From Vanilla planifolia (lineage: Eukaryota; Streptophyta; Magnoliopsida; Asparagales; Orchidaceae): a DNA stretch of 64,000 bases. Below are positions 23,801-38,665 of this stretch, in pieces. The stretch spans positions 332,898-396,897 of the forward strand of contig JAIUJO010000142.1 of assembly GCA_023846275.1 (NCBI GenBank), read 5' to 3'. The notes beneath the pieces were generated by a model. It searched no databases, was not told where the DNA came from, and saw nothing but the letters and a program-made list of their open reading frames with translations. The number at the start of each line of letters is the position of its first letter. The stretch's first letter is position 1. A program made the position numbers and the translations under genes.

Positions 23801-26800
23801 ATGTGCATGTGTGCATGTGCATGTGTGGGCACTTGCATGTGTGTTTGTGTGTGTGTGTGAGTGCAAATGAGTTTAAACGTGTTTGCATTTGTGCATATGT
23901 GTATGTGTGTTCACACATATTTGTACAATTATGTGTCCATGTGCTTGTGTAGATGTGTGTGTGTGTATATATTTGCATGTGTATCTATGTGTGTGTTTAT
24001 GTGCATGTGCATTTCTTTACATGCTTGTTTATGCATGTGCATGTGTCTGCATGCATGTGTGTGTAAGTGTGTGTACATATGTGTGCACATTTGTGTGTGT
24101 GTGTGCATAAGTTTGTGCATGCATATCTACGTGTGTGTGCATGTATTTGTGTGCATTCATATGTGTGTGCATTTGAGCATACATGAGTGTCAAAATGTGT
24201 GTTAGCATTTGTGCACCTGTATTTGTGTGTGTGCATCTATGCATTTGTGCATGAATGTGTGCATGTGTGGTTGTGTTCGTATATGTATGCATACATGCAT
24301 GTGTTTGTTGAGGTGTGTGCCTATGCACCTATATGTTTGCACGAGTGTGTCTATGTATGTGTGTGTGTGTATCTATTTGTGAATGTGTATGTGCATGCAT
24401 ATCTGTGTGTGCTTACATATGTGTTTATATATGTACTTTTGTGTGTGTGAGTGTGTGCATATATGTATGGTTGTGTATTTGCATGTGTGTGGGTATTCTT
24501 TTTGTGTGTGTGTGCATGTACATGTTTGTAAGCATGTGCATTTGTGCTTATATGTGTGTAGGTGTGTTTTAATGTGTGTGAATGGTCAGCTTGTTTGAGC
24601 ACATAGGTTCATGTGTATATGTGTGTGGATGTGTATGTGCATGTGTCCATGTGAGTGTATGTGTCTGTGCATGTGTGGGCATGTGTATGTATGTGTCTTG
24701 TGTGCCTATATGTCCATGTGTATGTCTGTGTGCTTGTATTTCTATGTGTATGTGCATGTTTGTTTGTGTATATATGTGTGTGTGTATGCATGTCTTCATG
24801 TGTGTGCATGTTTGGACTTTTGTGTATGCATTTGTTAGTGTATATATGCATGTGTGTGCGTGTGCACGTGTGTGTTTGGACATGTGTGCGTGTGTGTGTC
24901 TATGCTTGTGTGTATACTTGTGTGTCTGCATTTATGTGTACTTGTGCATGTGTGAATGTACAAGTGTGTGTGTATGTGTGCATATGTGTTTGCATATGCA
25001 TGTGTGTGCATGAATGCTCATGTATGTCAACATGTCTTTGTTTGCTTGCATTTCTTTGTGTGCATGTCTATGAGTGTCCATGTGTGTGTGTATGGGTTTG
25101 TGTATGCACATGCAGAAGTGCATGCTTGTGTATGTATGATGGTTTTTTCTTGTTCACATGTGTGTGCATATTTGTGTGTCTCCTTATACTTTCGTATATG
25201 TTTGTGCACATGTGTGTGTGTGTGCATATTTGCATGTGTGTATATTTGTGTGTATGTTTGCATTTACGAGTGTGCTTGGGTGTACATGTGCTTATGTATG
25301 CATGCAAGTGCATTTGTGTTCTTACAATTGTGCATGTGTTTGCGCTTGTTTGTATGCACTATTCATGCATGCATGTCTATGTGTGGATGTGTGTATATGC
25401 ATAGGTGTGCATCTATTTATGCATGTGCATACCTGTGTATGTGTCCATGTATTCTTCTATGTGTTTACATGTGTGAGCTTGTGTGTCATGTGCTCTTGTG
25501 AGTGTGTTTAATTTTGTTCATGTATGTGCATGAGTGTGTGTGTGTCTGTTGCTGTGCATATGCTTTTGTATGTATGTGGTTGTTTGTCCACATGCAAGTG
25601 CATATGTGCATCTGTGCATATGTGTGTAAGTGTGTGTGTGTGTAGAATGGCTTGTGTGTGAGTGGGCATGTGTATGCATGTATGTGTATGTGTGTGTGGT
25701 GGTGTGTATGCATGCATGTCTAAGCATGTTTTTGTGTGCCTTTGTACTTGTAAACATACTTGTGTGTGTGTGTGGATGAGTACATATACGTGTATGTTTG
25801 TGTTTTTGTGCATGTATGTGTTTGTGTGTGGTTGTGTGTGTGTCTATATATATGCTTGCATGTGTGTGTGTGTGTATGTTTGTATTGTGGCCATATATGT
25901 GTGTGTGTGAGTGTATGTGTGTGTGATTATGCATGGATGTTTGCATGTGCACATGTACTTGCATGTGCTTTTGTGTGTGTGCTTGTGCATGTGCATGTGT
26001 TTGTACATGTCCTTGTGTGTAGATTTGAGTGTGAGAGTGTGTGTGCACATGCATATGTGTTTGTTTATGCACTTGTGCTTGTACATATTTATGTATACAA
26101 CTTTGTCTTCTAGTGCAAGTGCATAAGCACGTGTATGGGTATCCATTTGCAGTGCGAGTGTGTGTATGCTTATACTTGTGTGTGTGTGCTTATGCATGTT
26201 CATGTGCAAGTGAGTGTGTATATGTGTGTGTGTGTGCTAATGTAAGTGTGCGTAAATGTGTGTCTACTTATGTGCATGTGTTTGTGTGTGTGTGTGCGTG
26301 TATGTGTGTCCATGTACATTTGTGCATGTGTGAATGTATGTGTGTGTTTTACATGCATGTTTGTGTGCATACATGTGTGTATATTTAAATGCATGTGCAT
26401 GTAGATGTAGAAGTGTAGTTGTGTGTATAGGTGTGCTTGCATTTGTGTGTGTGTACTTGTGTGTTTCTGTGTGTTTGTGTACGCATTTGTGTGTGGTGGT
26501 TTCTTTGTGCTTATATGTACTTGAGTGTGTGCATGTGTGTGTATGTGCATGTGTATGTGAGTGCATGGGTACATTTGTGTGGTGTCTGTGTGTAAGAGAC
26601 AATGTGTGTGTGTGTGTGCATGTGTATATGTGTCTGTCTATATGGGTGTGCATCTGTCTATACATTTGTTTGTGTGTGTGTGTGCGGGCATGCATGTGTG
26701 TGAATGTGCATGTGTGTTTATGCAACTGCATATGTGCGGCTACATTTATGCGTGTGTGCATGGGCAAATTGATGTGTTTGTGTGAGTGAATGCATTCACA

Positions 26801-29800
26801 TGTGTATGTATGTATGTGGTTGTTGATCTTTGTGTATGTGCATGAGTGATCGTGTATGCATGTGTATATGTGTGTGTGATTGTTTATATATTTGAGCATG
26901 TGTATGTGTGCACATGTAGATGTGTTCATGCATTTTTGTGTCTATGAATATGGGTAAGAGTATGCGTGCTATTGTTTATATGTGCATGCATGTTAGTATG
27001 TGCGTGCATGCTTGTGTGTGTGTGTTTGAGTATGCTTGTGCATGTGTACATGTGTGTGTGCCTATACGTGTGCATGTGAGTATGCTTATGCATGTCTGTG
27101 GGAGTGTATGCATGTGTGTTCCTATGCAAGTATGTGTGTGTGTTGATTTGTGTGTGCATGTGTGTGTCTACTTTTGAGTGTGTGTGAGCGTGTCTATGTG
27201 CATGTGCATGTGTGTGCATTTACAAGTGTGTTATGTGTGTGCATGCTATTGTGTGTGTGTGCATGCATGTGAGTATGTATGTGCATGCTTGTTTGCTTGT
27301 GTTTGTCCATGCTTGTGCATGTGTGTGTGTTGCATGTTGATTGTTTATATGTGTGTGCATGTTTGTGTGTATGTGTATGCTTATGCATGTGCACATGAGT
27401 GTGCCTTTGCATATGTGTGTATGTGTGTTGTCTGTGTGTATGTGTTTGTTTGTGTGCATGTGTCTGCTTAGGCAAGTGCATGTGAGTGTGTGTGTGTGCA
27501 TGTCCATGTGCATGTGTGTGCGAGTGCCTATAGGTGTGTGTACATGTGAGTTTTTGTGTGTGTTTTTGTGCATGGTATGATTGTATCAGCATATCTATGT
27601 GCATGTGCATGTGTGCACATTTGTGAGTGTGTGTGTTTATGTATCGCTGCATGTGTGTGGGTTCTTAGGTGCATGTGTGCGTGTGTGTGTGTGTGCTTAT
27701 GCATCTATGCATGCATATATGTTTGTGTGTCTATGTCTTTAGGTGCCTATGCATGCTTGTGTGTATACATGTGGGTGTGCATGTCTGTAAGTGTGTGTGA
27801 CATTTGTGTGCTTGCATGCATGTGTGTATCTATGTACATATGTGCATGTGTCTGTGTTTTTGTGTATGTGCATGTGTGTGTGCATGGCCTTGTGTTCATG
27901 TGAGTGCAAGTGTATGTTTGTGCATGTGTGTGTGCATACATGTGTGTGAGTGTGTTTACTTGTCTATAAGTGGGTGTGTGTGTGTATCTCTATGCATATG
28001 TGTGTATGCATATTTGTGTGTGTGTGTGCTTGTGTGTAGTGTGTGAGTTTGTGTACACATATATCTATGCATCTGCATTTACATGTGTGTGTTCTTTCCT
28101 ACATGTTGCATTATGCACATTTCTTTGTACATTCTTATGTGTGTGTGTCTTTGTCTTCATATATGTGTGCATATTTATGCGTGTGCTTGTGCATGCATCC
28201 ATAGGCTCGTATGTGTGCCTTCGTGTGAGTGAGGATGTGTGGGCATGTGTGGACATGTTCATGCATGTGTGCATTTTCATGAGTGCACATGATTGTGTGA
28301 ATGTGAGTATGCATGTGTTTGTATGCCTATGTCTTTGAGTGTTTGCATGCATGTGTGTGTGTGTGTTGCATTTGTACACGTGTGTGCATACATTTATGTG
28401 TTTGTGTGTGTCTAATGGTGTATATGAGCATGTGTGCATGTGTATTTATGCATGTATGTGTGTTAACATTTTAATGTGTGTGCATGTGTGTATGTCTTCA
28501 TATACGTTTAAATAAGTGTGCGTATATTTGTTTGCATGTGTATTTGTGTGCTCATGTGGGTATATGCCTGTGTTTAAGAGTACATGCATGTGTGTGTTGC
28601 ATGCATGCATGCATGTGTGTGTGTATATCTAGGTTTGTTTGTCTATGTGTGCTCAAGTCTAGTATGTATCTGTGGGTTTGCATGTGTGTGTGTGTGTATG
28701 TGCACTTGCTTATATAAGTGTCTATGTGTATCTATGCATGTGTACACGTACATATATGTTGGTGTGTGTTTTAGTATGCACATGTGTGAATTTGTGCTTT
28801 CATGTGTGTGTTTGTGTGTGCATGTGCTAGTGTGCATGTGTGGGAGAGTGTTCATCAATGGGGACAAATATGTGTGTATGCAGATGCATGTGCATGCATG
28901 TGTGTGCATGCATCTATTTATGTGTACATTCGTGTGTGCGTGTCTGGTAGTGGTTGTGTATTTATGTGTGCATGTGTGTGTGTGTGTGAATGCATGGGCA
29001 TGAGTGTGTGTACATGTGGATGTGAGATTTTGTTCATGTGTGTACATATGTGTGTATGCATGTGTTTATGCGTGTCTTTGTATGTGTTTGTGTGTGGATT
29101 TGTGTGCATGTGAGTGAATGTGTGTCCATTTATATGTATGTGCTTGTGTGTGTCGAGAGGTGTATGCATGTGTGTCTATGTGTGTATGTGCTCCTGTATA
29201 CATGTCTATGTGTGTGCATGCTTGTGTATACATACACATGTGTTTGTATGGGTTCACATGTGTCTGTGTGTGTTTTTGTGTGTGGGAATTTTTGTGTATG
29301 CATGTGTGTGTTTACATGAGTGGGTGTAGTGTGTGTGTGCATGTGCACGTAGGCACATGTGCGTGTGTGTGGGTACATGTGTGTGTGGGCATGTTTGTAT
29401 CTTAATATGTGTGAATGTGCATGTGTGTGTGTGTACAAGGTTTCTAAGTGTATTTGCATGTATGTTTGCATTCGTGTGTGTATGTATGTGTGTGCATGTG
29501 TACAAATGTGTATGCTCATATGGGTGTGCATGAGTGTATGCTTGCGTGGCTGCTATTAGATGTGTATGTATTTATGCAGGTGTGCGTGCATACACATCTA
29601 TGTGCATATGTGTGTGCGGGTGTGAGTTTGTTCACATATGAGTGTGTGTGTGAATCTTATCTTATATGAGTGTGTGGGTGCATGTTTGTCTGCTTATGCA
29701 TGTGTATGTGTGTATGTATATGCATGTGTGCACATACGTACATGTCTGAATATGTGTATGCATGTTTATCTTCATCCTTTGCATTCATTTGTGTGTGTCT

Positions 29801-32704
29801 ATATGTGAATGTGTTCATATTTATGTGCACATAGTGGTTGTGCATATGTGTGCATGTATGTTTTTCTAGTTGTGTGTGTATGTGCCTATACATGTGTGTG
29901 TGTGAGTGTATGTGCTTGTGCGTAAGTGTGCATGTGCATGTATGGTTGTATGTATGAGTCCATGTGCATGTGTCTGCGTATGTGTGCATGTGTGTGTGTC
30001 CATGCATGTGTATGTATATGTGTGCTTATGAGTGTGTCTGGCCATTTTTGTGTCTATTTGTGCACATTTGTGTGTATGTATCATATGCACGTGTGTGTAT
30101 GTGTGTGTGTGCATGTGTTTTAATATGTGCATGTGTGTATACATGTGCATGTTCATGCACATGTGTATAAGTGTGTGTGTGTGTGTGAGAGTGTTTGATT
30201 CTATGTTTGTGCACGTATGAGAGCATGTACATGTGTGGAGGTGTTCTTCCATGTGTGTGTGTGCATGTGGGTGTGCTTATGTGTGTGTGTGAGTGAGTGT
30301 GCATCTCTAAGCATATGCATATATTTGTGTAAGTGGGCATATGCATGTCTGTGCATAGGTATGCATGTTTATGTATGTATGTATGTTCTTTTTTTGTGCA
30401 TGTGTATATGTGTGTGTGTATGCTTATGCATGCACATGTGTGCAAGTAATTGTAGGTGGACATGTGTATGAGTGTGTGTTCATGGGTGTAGATGATTGTG
30501 TGCCTAATGCTATGGGCATGTGTGTGTGTGTGTGTGCATGTGCTTGTATGCTTTTGTGCATATGTTTTCTTACATTGATATATGTGTGTGTGTGTGTTTG
30601 GGTGAGTTTGTGTGCTTCTGTTCATGTGTTTTGATTCTTTTATGTATGAGTACATGTGCACATACATTGGTTAGTGCAATCATGTGTGTCTATGTGTATG
30701 CCTATGTTGCAAGCACATGTGTGGCTACTAGTGCACGTGCAGGTGTGTGTGTGTGTATATTTATTTGTGTGCATTTATGTATGTATACATTTGCAGGCTT
30801 GTGTGAACATTTTTGTATGTGTGGGCACGTGTTTACGTGCCTACATTTGTGTGCTTTTGAGTGCATCTGTGTGTGTGTGTGTGCATCTGATCTTATGTTA
30901 GTGTGTAGGTGCATGTGCATGTGTATCTACTTATGCATATGTGTGTGTGTCTATATGCGTTTTTGTGCTTGTGCATATGATTGCATGTGTGTGCATGCAT
31001 ACGAGTGTGAATGTTTGTATGCATGTGTGTGCCCATGTTTGTGGGTTTGTGTCTGTGTGGGCATGTGTGCATATTTGTGCACACTTATGTGGTTGTGCAG
31101 ATGTGTCCATGCATGTGCATTTGGTTGTGACTGTGTCGATACATGCATTTGTGTGTGTGGGTGTATGTACGGGTTGTGTTCATGTGTGTGTGAGAGCTTT
31201 CATGTCTCTGTATGTGTGTGTGAATGTGTATGTGTGTGCATGCATGTGTATGTATTTGTGCTATCTATGTGTGCATTTTTTTTATCTATTTGTGTCCATT
31301 TGTGTGTATTTATTGGTGTATGCATTCACATGCACATGTATGTATGTTTAGGTGCATGTGTCTTACTTGTGATAGTGAGTATGCATGTGAGTGTTTGCAC
31401 TCATGTGTGTGTATATGTGTGTGCATGTGTTCTTGTGTATGTTTGTGCATTTATGCTTGTGTGTGAGCATGTGATGGTGTTCTTGCATGCGTGTGTGCAT
31501 TTATGTAATTGCATGCTTGTGTGTGTGCATGTGCATATGAATATGTACATGTGTGCATGTCTATTCATATAAGTGTGCTTAGGTGTGCACGTGTGTGTGG
31601 GTGTTAATTCTTATATGCATGCATATGAGTGTATATGTGGGCATGTACATGTGTGTGCTTATGTGTGTGTGTGTATATATGCATGCTTATCTTTTTGTTC
31701 ATATTTGTGCATGTGAGTGTGCATGTGTGTGTTTACATATGTGCATGAGCATTTATGTAACTACATGTGGGTGTATGCCTGTGTCTGTGTTCACGTGCAT
31801 ACGTGTGCATGGGTACACATGTTTTTGTGCATTGTGTATGTACACATATTTGTGTTCCTAGCACTATTGGCATGTGTGTGCATATATGCATGTGTGCTTT
31901 TTTGTGTGTGTCTCTATGTGAGCTTGTATGCATTTGTGTGTTTGTTTATGTTTCCATGTGTAGGTGCTTATGTGTGTGCATGGTTGTGTTTAAGTGTGTC
32001 TGTGCATGTGTTTGTGAGCATGTGTATATGTGTAAGCATATTTGTGTATGCACATGTGGGTGTGTGATTGCATGCTTATCAATGTTTCTATGTATGCATG
32101 TGTGTGTGGGTGTGTGTGCCTACTTTTGTGTGCATGTGTGTGTGCATGCATATGCATATGCACTAAAGCATGCATGTGTATTTTTGACTATCTATGTGTT
32201 TTGATATTTGTGTTGTGTATGTGTGTGTATGCATATGTGTGTGGATGCGTACATAGATTTGGGCATATGCATGTACATGTGTGTGTGTTTGTGTGCATAT
32301 TAATGTTTGTTAGTTTGTGTATGTGTATCGATGTGTGAGGGCGTGGGTGCATGCGCATTTGTTTGTGTGTATGTGCATAAATATGTGTGTGCGTGTTTAG
32401 TTGTGTGTGTACTTGGATGTGTAAGTGTGTATTTGCACGTAGTCATGAGTGTGTGTTGGTGTGTATGTATGTATGTGTGCATATGTGTGGGTGTCTGTAA
32501 GTGAGCATATGTGGGTGTCTGTGTGTGTGTGTCTATTTTTGCATGTTTGAGTGCATGTACTACAATGTTTATGTGTGTGTGCATCAGTGTGTTAGGTTAT
32601 GTGCATTTGTTCATATGTGTGTGCTTATCTATGTGTGCATACTCATGGGAGCACATGCTTATGTGGAGGTTTATTTATGTGTTTTTGTGAGTGTGTGAAT
32701 ATGC

Positions 32705-32722
32705 ATATATATATATATATAT
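32705..32722. repeat. (AT)9 microsatellite
   Basis: Eighteen bases of pure AT alternation lie inside the G/T array, flanked by ATGC on the left and GTGTGTGC on the right. Confidence 0.95.
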
Positions 32723-33786
32723 GTGTGTGCGTGCAATTGTATGTGTGAGTGCATGTGTGTATGTGCATGAGCTTATGTAAGCATGTGCACATGCTTTGGC
32801 ATGTGTATGTTTATGTGCATGAATGTGCATAAGTGTGAGTCAGTGTGCGGGAGTGTGCATGTGTGTGTGTGCATATGATGCACACACATATGGATGTGTC
32901 TATGTGTGCAAGTACATTTATGTGCATGTGTGTGTGCATGTTTGTGCTCATGAGTGTGTGTCATTTTGTGTGTGTGTGAGTACAAATGTTTTGTGTCTAC
33001 CAGTGAAGATTTGTTCATTGATACACATGTTTACTTAAGTGTACGTGTGTGTATATATGTTTTTGTGTGTGTGAGTCTGCATGAGTGTGTGCAAGTGTAT
33101 TTTCATGTGTACGCATGTGAGTGTAGATGTGCGTTTTTGTGTTTGTGGATGTGTGTGTGTTATTGTGCATGTGTGTGTGTATGTATGTAGGCCTATGTGT
33201 GTTGGTGCATGCACGTGTACTTATGTGCATGCATATACGCACGTGTGTGTATGTGCATTTGTGCATGTGTGTGTATGTGTGTTTGTGTGTGTGCAACCGA
33301 GTTGTTGTGTGAGTACACTGGTGTGTTATGCACATGTTGTGCATTTTTGTGTGCTATACATGCATTTGTGAACATGTTTTCATGTGTGGGTGTGTAGGTA
33401 TATGTGCTTGCTTGTGTGTGTATGCTTATATGTGTTTGCATGTGTGTAATTGTGTGTGTCCATGTGCATTCGTGTTCTTATATATGTGAGTGTGTATGTG
33501 TGCACCTGTGTACTAGTAGGGGTGCATATATATGTGCATGTGCATGTGTTGCTATGTGCTTGCATGTGCATATATGCGTGTGCGTGTCTATGTGTATGCT
33601 GAATTATATTTATGTATGTATATGTCTATATGTGTGCATGTGTGCATGTGGGTTTGTGTGTCTGTGCTCATATGTGTGTGTGTACATGTGTGAGTAGGGG
33701 GGTGTGTTTATTGGTGTGTGTGTGTTCAAGCATGCTACATATTGTGTGAGTGTGTGTGCATGTGTTGTTCACTTGCACAGATGTCC

Positions 33787-33805
33787 ATATATATATATAT
33801 ATATA
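33787..33805. repeat. (AT)n microsatellite, 19 bp
   Basis: A second pure AT run lies 1.1 kb from the first, inside the G/T array. Confidence 0.95.
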
Positions 33806-34189
33806 CGTTTTTATATTTGGGCATGTGCACATATGCGTGTGAGTGTATGTTTGTTTGTGTGTTCAAGAGCTTGCGTGTACGTGTGTTTGCATTTGAGTAT
33901 GTGCTTGCGCATGTGTGTGCAAGCACATGTGTGTGTATCTCTGTGTACATACGTGCATGTCGTTTTGCATGTGCATGTGTGTGTGCATATGTTTAGCTGC
34001 GTGTGCATGAGTGTGTGTCTGTGTGCACATGTTCATGCATGTGAATATGTACGTGTTTATATGTGACTATGGGAGAGTTTGTGTGTGTATGTGTCATGTG
34101 TGCTTATATGCATGCATCTGCATGTGTGTGTATGTCTGCATGTGTGTACGTGTGTGTTTTTTGTGCATGTGTGTGTATGAATTTTTGGT

Positions 34190-35900
34190 TCTTGGTGTGA
34201 ATGCACGTGCATTTGTATTTTTGTGCACCAGTTTGTGTTTGAATATTTGTGTACTCGCATTTGTGCACTTGTTTGTGCTGTTATAGGTTTCTTTTATGTA
34301 TGCATCTGTGTGTATGCTTGTGTGTGCTTTTGTATGTGCATGCTTGCATGTGTGTGTGTATGCATGTGTGTATGTGTATGCATGGAATTGTGTACATGTT
34401 TATGTGTATTTCTATGTATGGCAGTGCATGCATGTGGGCATGTTTATGCATGTCTGTGTGTGAGCAAGTGCATATGTGTGTGCCTGTATGTGTGCAAATG
34501 AATGTGTAATTGTGTGCATGTCTCTATGTGTATTTGTGTGTGTGTGTGCTTGGGTGTGTAGATGTGTTTATGTGTGTAGATGTGCATGCAAGCACACGTG
34601 TGTGTTTGTACATGTGTATTGTTGTACGTGTGTGTGTATTTGTGGAATCATGTGTAGGCATGTGCGTGATTCTGTGTGTGTGCAAGTTTGTCTAGTTGTG
34701 CATGTGTATCTATGTATGTGTGTGTGTGTGTTTGATTATGTGTGCATGTGTGTGTGTGATTATGTGTGTTCATGTGTGCACACATGTGTGTATGTGTGTG
34801 CATCTGCTTGTGAGGGTCTATATGTTGGTGTGTATGTGCATGTGTGTGTGTCCATGCAAGCATGTGTATATTTGAGTTTGTTTATGCATGTTTTGTGGGC
34901 TTGTGTATGTTTGTATGTATGTGAATGTGTGCATGCATACATACATGTGTGTGCACACATGTGGCTATGCACACATACATATATGTGTGTGTGTGTGGGT
35001 GAACAAGTGTGTGTCTTTCTGTGTGTATGTCTTCATGTCTGTGCAAGCACATGTGTGTGTTTTTGTATATGTATGTGTTAGTGCATTTGTGCATGTGTGG
35101 TTGTTGGACAAGCGTGTGTACACTAATTTGTGTTTGCACATTTGTGTACTCATTTTTATATGCTTGTGTGTGCTTGTATATGTTCCTTTTATGAGTGCAT
35201 CTGTGTTTATACTTGTGTGTGTTTTTTTTGTATGTGCATGGTTACATGTGTGTGTGTGCACTTGATGTGTATACTTGATTATGTATGTTTTTGTGTATCA
35301 CCATGCATGTATATGGGCATGTATATGCATGTTTGTGCATGTGTATACATGCACATGAATGTGAGAAGTGCACGTGTGTATGTCTGTATTATTGCATGAG
35401 TGTGTGTATGTGTGTAAGTGTGTGTGCATTTGTCTATGTGTGCGTGTGTGGGAGAGTGTGTGTGCAAGCACACGTGTGTGTGTTTTTATGGGATCATGTG
35501 TGTATGCTTGTGTGGTTCTATGTGCATGTAGGTGTGTGTGTAGCTATGTATGTGTGTGTGTGTGTCTAGTTCTATATGCATATGTGCATGTATGTGTTTG
35601 TGTGCACATGTATTTGTTTGTGTGTGTGCATGTGCAAATAGATGTGTGTTTGTGTGTGAATGTGCATGCGAGGGTCTATGTGTTGGCTTGTGTATGTGCA
35701 TGTGTGTGTCCATGCGAGCATGTGTATGTGTGTGTGTGTGTGCATGCATGTGCTACATGTGTGCATGGGCTTGTGCATGTGTGTGTGTTCGTGTTTATGG
35801 GTGTGTGTGTGTGTGTATGTATGCTTGTGTGTGTGTGTGCATATGTGCATGCATACATACATGTGTGTGCATATGTGGGTATGCATATGCATATGTGGGT
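34190..35900. repeat. ~0.87-kb tandem duplication within G/T array
   Basis: Non-trivial words recur in order: TACTC followed by a Tm-poor T/G stretch (34252, 35147), CAAGCACACGTGTGTG (34589, 35465) and GAGGGTCTATRTGTTGG (34812, 35670). The offsets of 858-895 bp show one tandem duplication followed by indels. The copies are clearly diverged. Confidence 0.78.
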
Positions 35901-35940
35901 ATGCATATACATATGTGGGTATGCATATGCATATGTGTGT
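35869..35940. repeat. 20-bp minisatellite, ~3.5 copies
   Basis: The unit ATATGTGGGTATGCATATGC begins at 35871, 35891 and 35911, with a partial copy at 35931. Only single-base differences separate the copies. Confidence 0.92.
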
Positions 35941-38658
35941 GTATGGGTGTACAAGTGTATGTATGTATCTACGTGCTTGCGAGTGCATTGTGTGTTTCTG
36001 TGTGTTTTTGGTTTTGTGTGCTTGTATGTGTACCTATGCAGCATGTGTTTATGTGTCTATGCATATATCTGTACTTATGTTTTTGCATAGTTGTGTGTGT
36101 GCATGTGTGTGTTTGCATGTATATATGCATATGCATGATTGCATGTATATATGCATACTATATGCATGTCACAATACATATGTAAGTGCTTGTGTGAATA
36201 TATGCCTATGCATATTTATGCATGTTTGGTTATGTTTGTGTGTGCATGTGCATATATGGATAAATGTGTGTGTGCATGGGATGAGCGTGTATGTGTGTAA
36301 GTGTACATGTTAATGTGAGTTTGTGTATATGTGTGTGTGTTTCTGCATGTGATTCTACATGTGTGTGTGCATGTGTTCCTATGCATCTTTGTGTGCATAC
36401 ATATTTGCATGTATGTGTGTGTGCTTGTGGGTATGCATATGCATTCCTATGTGCATGTATTTATGCATTTTTGTGAGAGTAAGTGTGCATGTATTATGTG
36501 TGCGAGTGTGCTTGTGTGTGTGCATCTGTGTGTTAGCATGTTTTTGCATGTATATGTGTGCTTGTGTATATGTGCATGCATGTGTGCATGTATGTGTTCT
36601 TATGTGTGTGCCCTTGATTATATGTATGCATGGTGTGTATGTATGTGTCTATGAATGTGTGCGTGCATGTGTGTGAGCCTATGCATGTTATTGTGTGTGT
36701 ACTAATTTGGGTTCATGTACATGTGTTTTTTTTTGTAGGTGCATATGTGGGCATGTGGTTGTGTGTCCATATCTATATGTATTTGCATGCATGTGTGTTT
36801 GTGTCTATGCTTATATTTGTGTCTATGTGTGTATATATGTGTATATGTGTAAGTGTGTCTGTGTATATGGTTGTGTGTCTTCCTGTATGTGTGAGCATGC
36901 ATATGTGTGCATGTATTTTTCTTATTTGTGTGTTTGAAGGTGTGTGTGCATGTATATGTGCATGCATATGCTTGTGCATTTGTGCATGTGTTTATGTGTG
37001 CATGTGTGTGTGTTGCTTTGTCTATGGTTTTGTTTGTGTTTATGTGCTTGTGTGTATGTGTGTGTGTGGGCATGAGTGTGTGTTGGTGTGTGTTTGTGTG
37101 TGTGTGTGCATGTGTTTGTGTAAGTGTGCATGTGCATGTGTGTGTCAATTTGTATGTGAATGTGAGCATGCATGTGTATAAGCACATGTGTGTTGTGTGT
37201 GCAAGTTTGTATGTGTGCATGCATGCTTATGTGTGTATGGCTATGCGTTTGGGTTGCATGCTATTTTATTTGTGCATGGACATACGTGTGTGCATATATC
37301 TTGTATGTTTGTGTGTGTTTGGGTGTGCATGTGATTGCAATTGTGGGTTTGTGTGTGAGTGGCTATGCTTATGGGTAAGTGTGTAAGTGTGTGTGTATGT
37401 CTATGTATGTACATGTGTGTGTGGGAGTACTTTTATGCATTTGTGTGCGCATTGAAGTGTGCATGTGCATGCATGTGTGTGTTTATGTGTATGTACATTT
37501 GTGCATGTGTATGCTTACATGTGTGCATATGTGTGCATGCTATCCACTTGTGCTTGCATGCATGTGTGAATATATGCATGCATTAGAGCATTACATGCAC
37601 ATGTTTGTGTGTGTGTGCATGCATGTGTACATGTTGATGTGTGTGTGTGCATGTGTGTGTACATTTACGAGACAACGTATGTGTGTGCATGAGCGTAATT
37701 GTTTGTATAGGTGTTTTTGTGTGTGTATTTGCATGAGTATGTGTGTTGTGTGTAAGAGTGTGTGTATGTATTTGTTTTTATATGTTGAGCGTGCAGGCAT
37801 TCACGACATGTGTGCATGTGTGAGTTTGTATTTGTGTGTATGTATGAGCGTATGTGTTCATGTGCATGTGTGCGTGTGTATGTGTGCATTCTTATGCATG
37901 TGTTTATCTGTGTGTGCATGAGAGCAAAGGTATATGTAAATGACTATGCATGTGTTGTGTGTGTGCATAAATGTGTGCATATGTGATTGTATGTGTGTGT
38001 GTGCATCTCTTTATATGTGTGTGCATGTGTGTGAACCATTGTGTGTCTGTAGGTGAAAGTGCATGTGCATGCGTTTGCATGGGTGTGCATATGTGTGCAT
38101 GTGTCTTTGTGCATGCAGGCTTGCATGTGTGCTTATTTGTGTGCATATGACTGCATGTGTGTGTGTTCCTATGTGCATGTATTGTGTGTGAGTGGGGTGT
38201 GTTTGCCCATATATGTTCATGAGTGTGCATGTGTTGATACATATGTGTGCATATGAGTGGTTGTGGGCATGGGTGTGTGTGCATGCATGTTTTGTATTTG
38301 TGTGCATGTGCATGAGCCTATGTGTGTTTGCATGGGTGTATACATGTGTGTATGCTGCATTTGTATGTGTTTGTGTGCACTTGTTTGTTTGCATGCGTTG
38401 CATATGTGCATTTGTGTGTGTATTTGTGGGAGTGATTGTGTGTATGTGTGCATGTGTGTGCAAATGTGTGTGTATGTGCACATGTATGCATGTGTGTGTT
38501 TTTTACATGTGAGGTTAAGTTTTTGTGTGTTCGTGTGGGTACATGTGTGTGTTCATATGTGCATTTGTGTGTGCTTGTGTGCGTGTGTGTGAGTGCACAT
38601 GTGTCTGTGTGTGTATGTTTGTTTCCATGTATGTGTGTGAACATGTTTGCTGTGTGTT

Positions 38659-38665
38659 GGGGGGG
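38659..38665 (+). repeat. G7 run (higher-order repeat landmark, copy 1)
   Basis: Seven consecutive G break the TG alternation. The orthologous point in the next copy is 42340-42352, where it has expanded. Confidence 0.9.

Noticed and set aside
24655..25404. 249-codon Cys-rich open frame that could suggest a secreted cysteine-rich or metallothionein-like protein
   Set aside because: The cysteines come from TGT in the TG repeat and lack a conserved spacing pattern. Overlapping frames give equally long products.
30520..31572. 350-codon open frame, the longest in the window
   Set aside because: It encodes a Cys/Val/Met/His repeat dictated by TGT, GTG, ATG and CAT codons. Similar frames exist on both strands and in several phases, with no domain, no codon signature and no flanking gene signals.
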